Positions 6,127 through 7,734 of a stretch of 7,734 bases of DNA are shown here, piece by piece. The DNA is from Helicobacteraceae bacterium UBA6016 (GTDB taxonomy: Bacteria; Campylobacterota; Campylobacteria; Campylobacterales; UBA6016). The stretch spans positions 37,290-45,023 of the forward strand of contig DIZY01000038.1 of assembly GCA_002428055.1 (NCBI GenBank), given 5' to 3'. The notes below the pieces were generated by a model, which worked only from the letters and a program-made list of their open reading frames with translations, ran no database searches and was not told where the DNA came from. Numbering within the stretch: position 1 is the stretch's first letter; every line of letters begins with the position of its first letter. The position numbers were made by a program, and so were the translations under genes.

Positions 6127-7545
6127 ATGATGCTAGACGATAAAATAAAGAATTATTTTGAAAATGAATATGTATGCAAAACATCGCAGAATTATTCTGT
6201 CTTTGGCGGTAAAAATATTCCATCATTTATCAAAGACTGGCTAGTAAAAAAATATAGTGATCAATTTGGCAATGTTGATGGTGAGTCTATTAATAAATTT
6301 TTAACAGATCATATGCCAAAAGACAAGGGGATTAAAACTGATATTCTTATGGGTGAAGATAAAAAAATACTAGCTAGAATATTAATAGAACCAGATATTA
6401 AAAAAGATATTTTAAAATTTGAGATTCCAGATCTTGGTATTAAGTTTAATGAAACGAGAATACCTAAATATATTGCCAAAAAACATACAGAATTAAAAAG
6501 TGGTGAAGTTTGGGGAGTTGTAACTTTAACGCATAACACTGAAGAAAAAGAGAATTTTATTGAGCTTGTTGATTTTAAATCATTTTCTCCATATAAAGTT
6601 GATTTGGATTATTTTAAAGAAGCAAGAAAAAATTTTAGTACTACAGAATGGATAGATTTATTAATTAGAGCCATGGAATATAATCCTGATGGATTTGAGA
6701 CTATGGGACAAAAAATTACTTTCATAAGCCGTTTATTGGTGTTTGTAGAACCAAGAATTAACCTGATAGAACTTGCTCCAAAAGGAACAGGAAAATCTTA
6801 TATATTTGGTAATTTAAGTAAATATGGATGGCTTATTAGTGGCGGTGTAGTCACTCGTGCGAAATTACTTTATGATGTAAGTAAACAAATTCCTGGAGTA
6901 ATTACAAATTATGATTATGTAGCAATGGATGAAATACAGACTATTACTTTAAAAGATGAAAGTGAAATTGCTGGCGGTCTAAAAAGTTTTTTAGAAAGTG
7001 GTACTTTCAGTATAGCCAATGTTAGACAAACTTCTAATGCAGGTTTTATGATATTGGGAAATATACCGTTGGATGGAGACAATCAACCAATCAGGAATAG
7101 TTATTTTGAGCCACTCCCGGAAGTTTTTAAAGAATCTGCATTTTTGGATAGATTTCATGGTTTTATAAAAGGTTGGGAGATGCCTAGAATAAAGCAAAAC
7201 ATGATTATGCAAGGAAATACATTAAATGTAGAGTATTTTAGTGAAATTTTACATCTTCTTAGAGATGATACAGCATTCTCTCCTATTGTTGACGGATTAT
7301 TAGATGTTCCGTCTAATGCGGATACTAGGGATGTAAAAGCCATCAAGAGACTAACAACTGCATATCTAAAATTATTATTCCCACATGTAAAAAGCATTGG
7401 CGATATAGATTTAAATGAGTTTAAAACATTTTGTTTCGATGAGGCATATAGAAAACGAGGGATCATAAGAAAACAGATTAATATGATTGACAAAGAGTTT
7501 AAAGAAAACCTGCCTGCTATAAAACTAAGAGAGGTCTATAAATAA
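6127..7545 (+). CDS. brxL: BREX Lon-like ATPase BrxL, short form
   Basis: This is a 472-residue AAA+ protein. BrxL proteins form ring-shaped ATPases that bind DNA and are needed for phage exclusion. The N-terminal 200 residues are mixed alpha/beta, the likely DNA-binding and substrate region. The ATPase core follows: Walker A APKGTGKS (217-224, K223), Walker B VAMDEIQ (D268, E269), a sensor asparagine in ILGN (N312), and an arginine in FLDRFHGF (R342) suited to an arginine finger or sensor. After the core there are only about 100 helical residues. I see no C-terminal Lon protease domain with a Ser-Lys dyad, so it matches the shorter BrxL family (about 450 residues) found in type 4 loci and not the roughly 680-residue type 1 form. 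The start has GGAGA at 6116-6120, six bases before ATG6127; ATG6130 is an equally possible start. It lies 15 bases after pglZ and is the last gene of the operon. Confidence 0.85.
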   Translation: MMLDDKIKNYFENEYVCKTSQNYSVFGGKNIPSFIKDWLVKKYSDQFGNVDGESINKFLTDHMPKDKGIKTDILMGEDKKILARILIEPDIKKDILKFEIPDLGIKFNETRIPKYIAKKHTELKSGEVWGVVTLTHNTEEKENFIELVDFKSFSPYKVDLDYFKEARKNFSTTEWIDLLIRAMEYNPDGFETMGQKITFISRLLVFVEPRINLIELAPKGTGKSYIFGNLSKYGWLISGGVVTRAKLLYDVSKQIPGVITNYDYVAMDEIQTITLKDESEIAGGLKSFLESGTFSIANVRQTSNAGFMILGNIPLDGDNQPIRNSYFEPLPEVFKESAFLDRFHGFIKGWEMPRIKQNMIMQGNTLNVEYFSEILHLLRDDTAFSPIVDGLLDVPSNADTRDVKAIKRLTTAYLKLLFPHVKSIGDIDLNEFKTFCFDEAYRKRGIIRKQINMIDKEFKENLPAIKLREVYK

Positions 7546-7566
7546 CCCAAATAAAATAAGTTTACA
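7546..7566. other. Convergent intergenic gap; likely edge of the defence island
   Basis: These 21 bases separate the stops of brxL and the converging membrane protein gene. There is no hairpin with a T tract that I can see. Base composition changes sharply here, from about 30% G+C to 49%, which suggests the junction between acquired and resident DNA. No attachment site or target-site duplication can be shown from one end alone. Confidence 0.45.
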
Positions 7567-7734
7567 TTACCCCAAAACATAAGTAACCACCAACCCGCAA
7601 AAAGTCCCGATAATATAACCAAGCATCGACATAATAACCCCGACACTCACAAGATTTTTGGAGAAACTTGCCGCAAGTAGCGGGGCGGAGGCTACGCCGC
7701 CGATGTTGGCTAGGCTGGCTACTCCTATTGTGAA
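7567..7734 (-). CDS. DUF819-family membrane protein, C-terminal end (partial)
   Basis: Read on the - strand, the frame is open from the window edge to the TAA at 7567-7569 and gives the last 55 residues of a protein. They begin FTIGVASLANIGGVASAPLL and end in GLVVTYVLG, very like the end of DUF819 (YjcL-like) integral membrane proteins, where Asn, Gly and small residues in an ASLANIGG-type motif are followed by a final glycine-rich transmembrane helix (about the last 25 residues). The function of the family is not established; a transporter-like role is inferred from its many helices. Its 49% G+C and frequent GCC, GGC and GGG codons contrast with the AT-rich codons of the BREX genes, so it probably belongs to the resident chromosome. 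The gene converges on brxL. Confidence 0.75.
   Translation of the reverse strand, partial: FTIGVASLANIGGVASAPLLAASFSKNLVSVGVIMSMLGYIIGTFCGLVVTYVLG

Noticed and set aside
7155..7493. Antisense open frame of 112 codons on the - strand
   Set aside because: It is a shadow of brxL, with a composition typical of reverse-complemented coding sequence and no recognised motif.
7546..7570. Intrinsic terminator between the convergent genes
   Set aside because: I could find no stem-loop followed by a T run on either strand.

Overview
The window holds an AT-rich, single-orientation gene cluster (about 30% G+C by eye). It reads as a BREX-type phage-defence operon of the type 4 layout (BrxC ATPase, PglZ, BrxL), preceded by a small PIN-domain toxin-antitoxin pair. 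The base composition, the protein style and a converging DUF819-type membrane protein gene would fit a low-GC Gram-negative such as a member of the Campylobacterota. That assignment is an impression, not a proof.

Layout: bases 3-161 are the 3' end of an unrecognised gene whose stop overlaps the next start (ATGA). Bases 158-394 encode a 78-residue putative antitoxin and 381-788 a PIN-domain putative RNase toxin, overlapping by 14 bases. One base after the toxin stop begins a 1106-residue BrxC/PglY-like P-loop ATPase (790-4110). As given, its frame is broken twice: a -1 shift at 1492-1497, immediately before the Walker B motif, and a compensating +1 shift near 2313-2316. Then come a 665-residue PglZ protein (4114-6111) and a 472-residue BrxL-like AAA+ ATPase (6127-7545). 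Everything from 3 to 7545 is on the + strand with gaps of 15 bases or less or overlaps, so it is probably one transcription unit whose promoter lies before the window.

At 7567-7734 the 3' end of a DUF819-family membrane protein gene converges from the - strand. Its G+C is 49%, far above the defence genes, so the 21-base gap at 7546-7566 is probably the downstream edge of an acquired island.

Function: in BREX, a BrxC ATPase, a PglZ alkaline-phosphatase-superfamily protein and accessory ATPases block phage DNA replication. In type 4 the methyltransferase PglX is replaced by BrxP, a PAPS-reductase-like protein. Neither is present here, so any modification component must lie upstream or be missing. 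If the two frameshifts in brxC are real, the system is likely inactive, unless recoding restores the protein.
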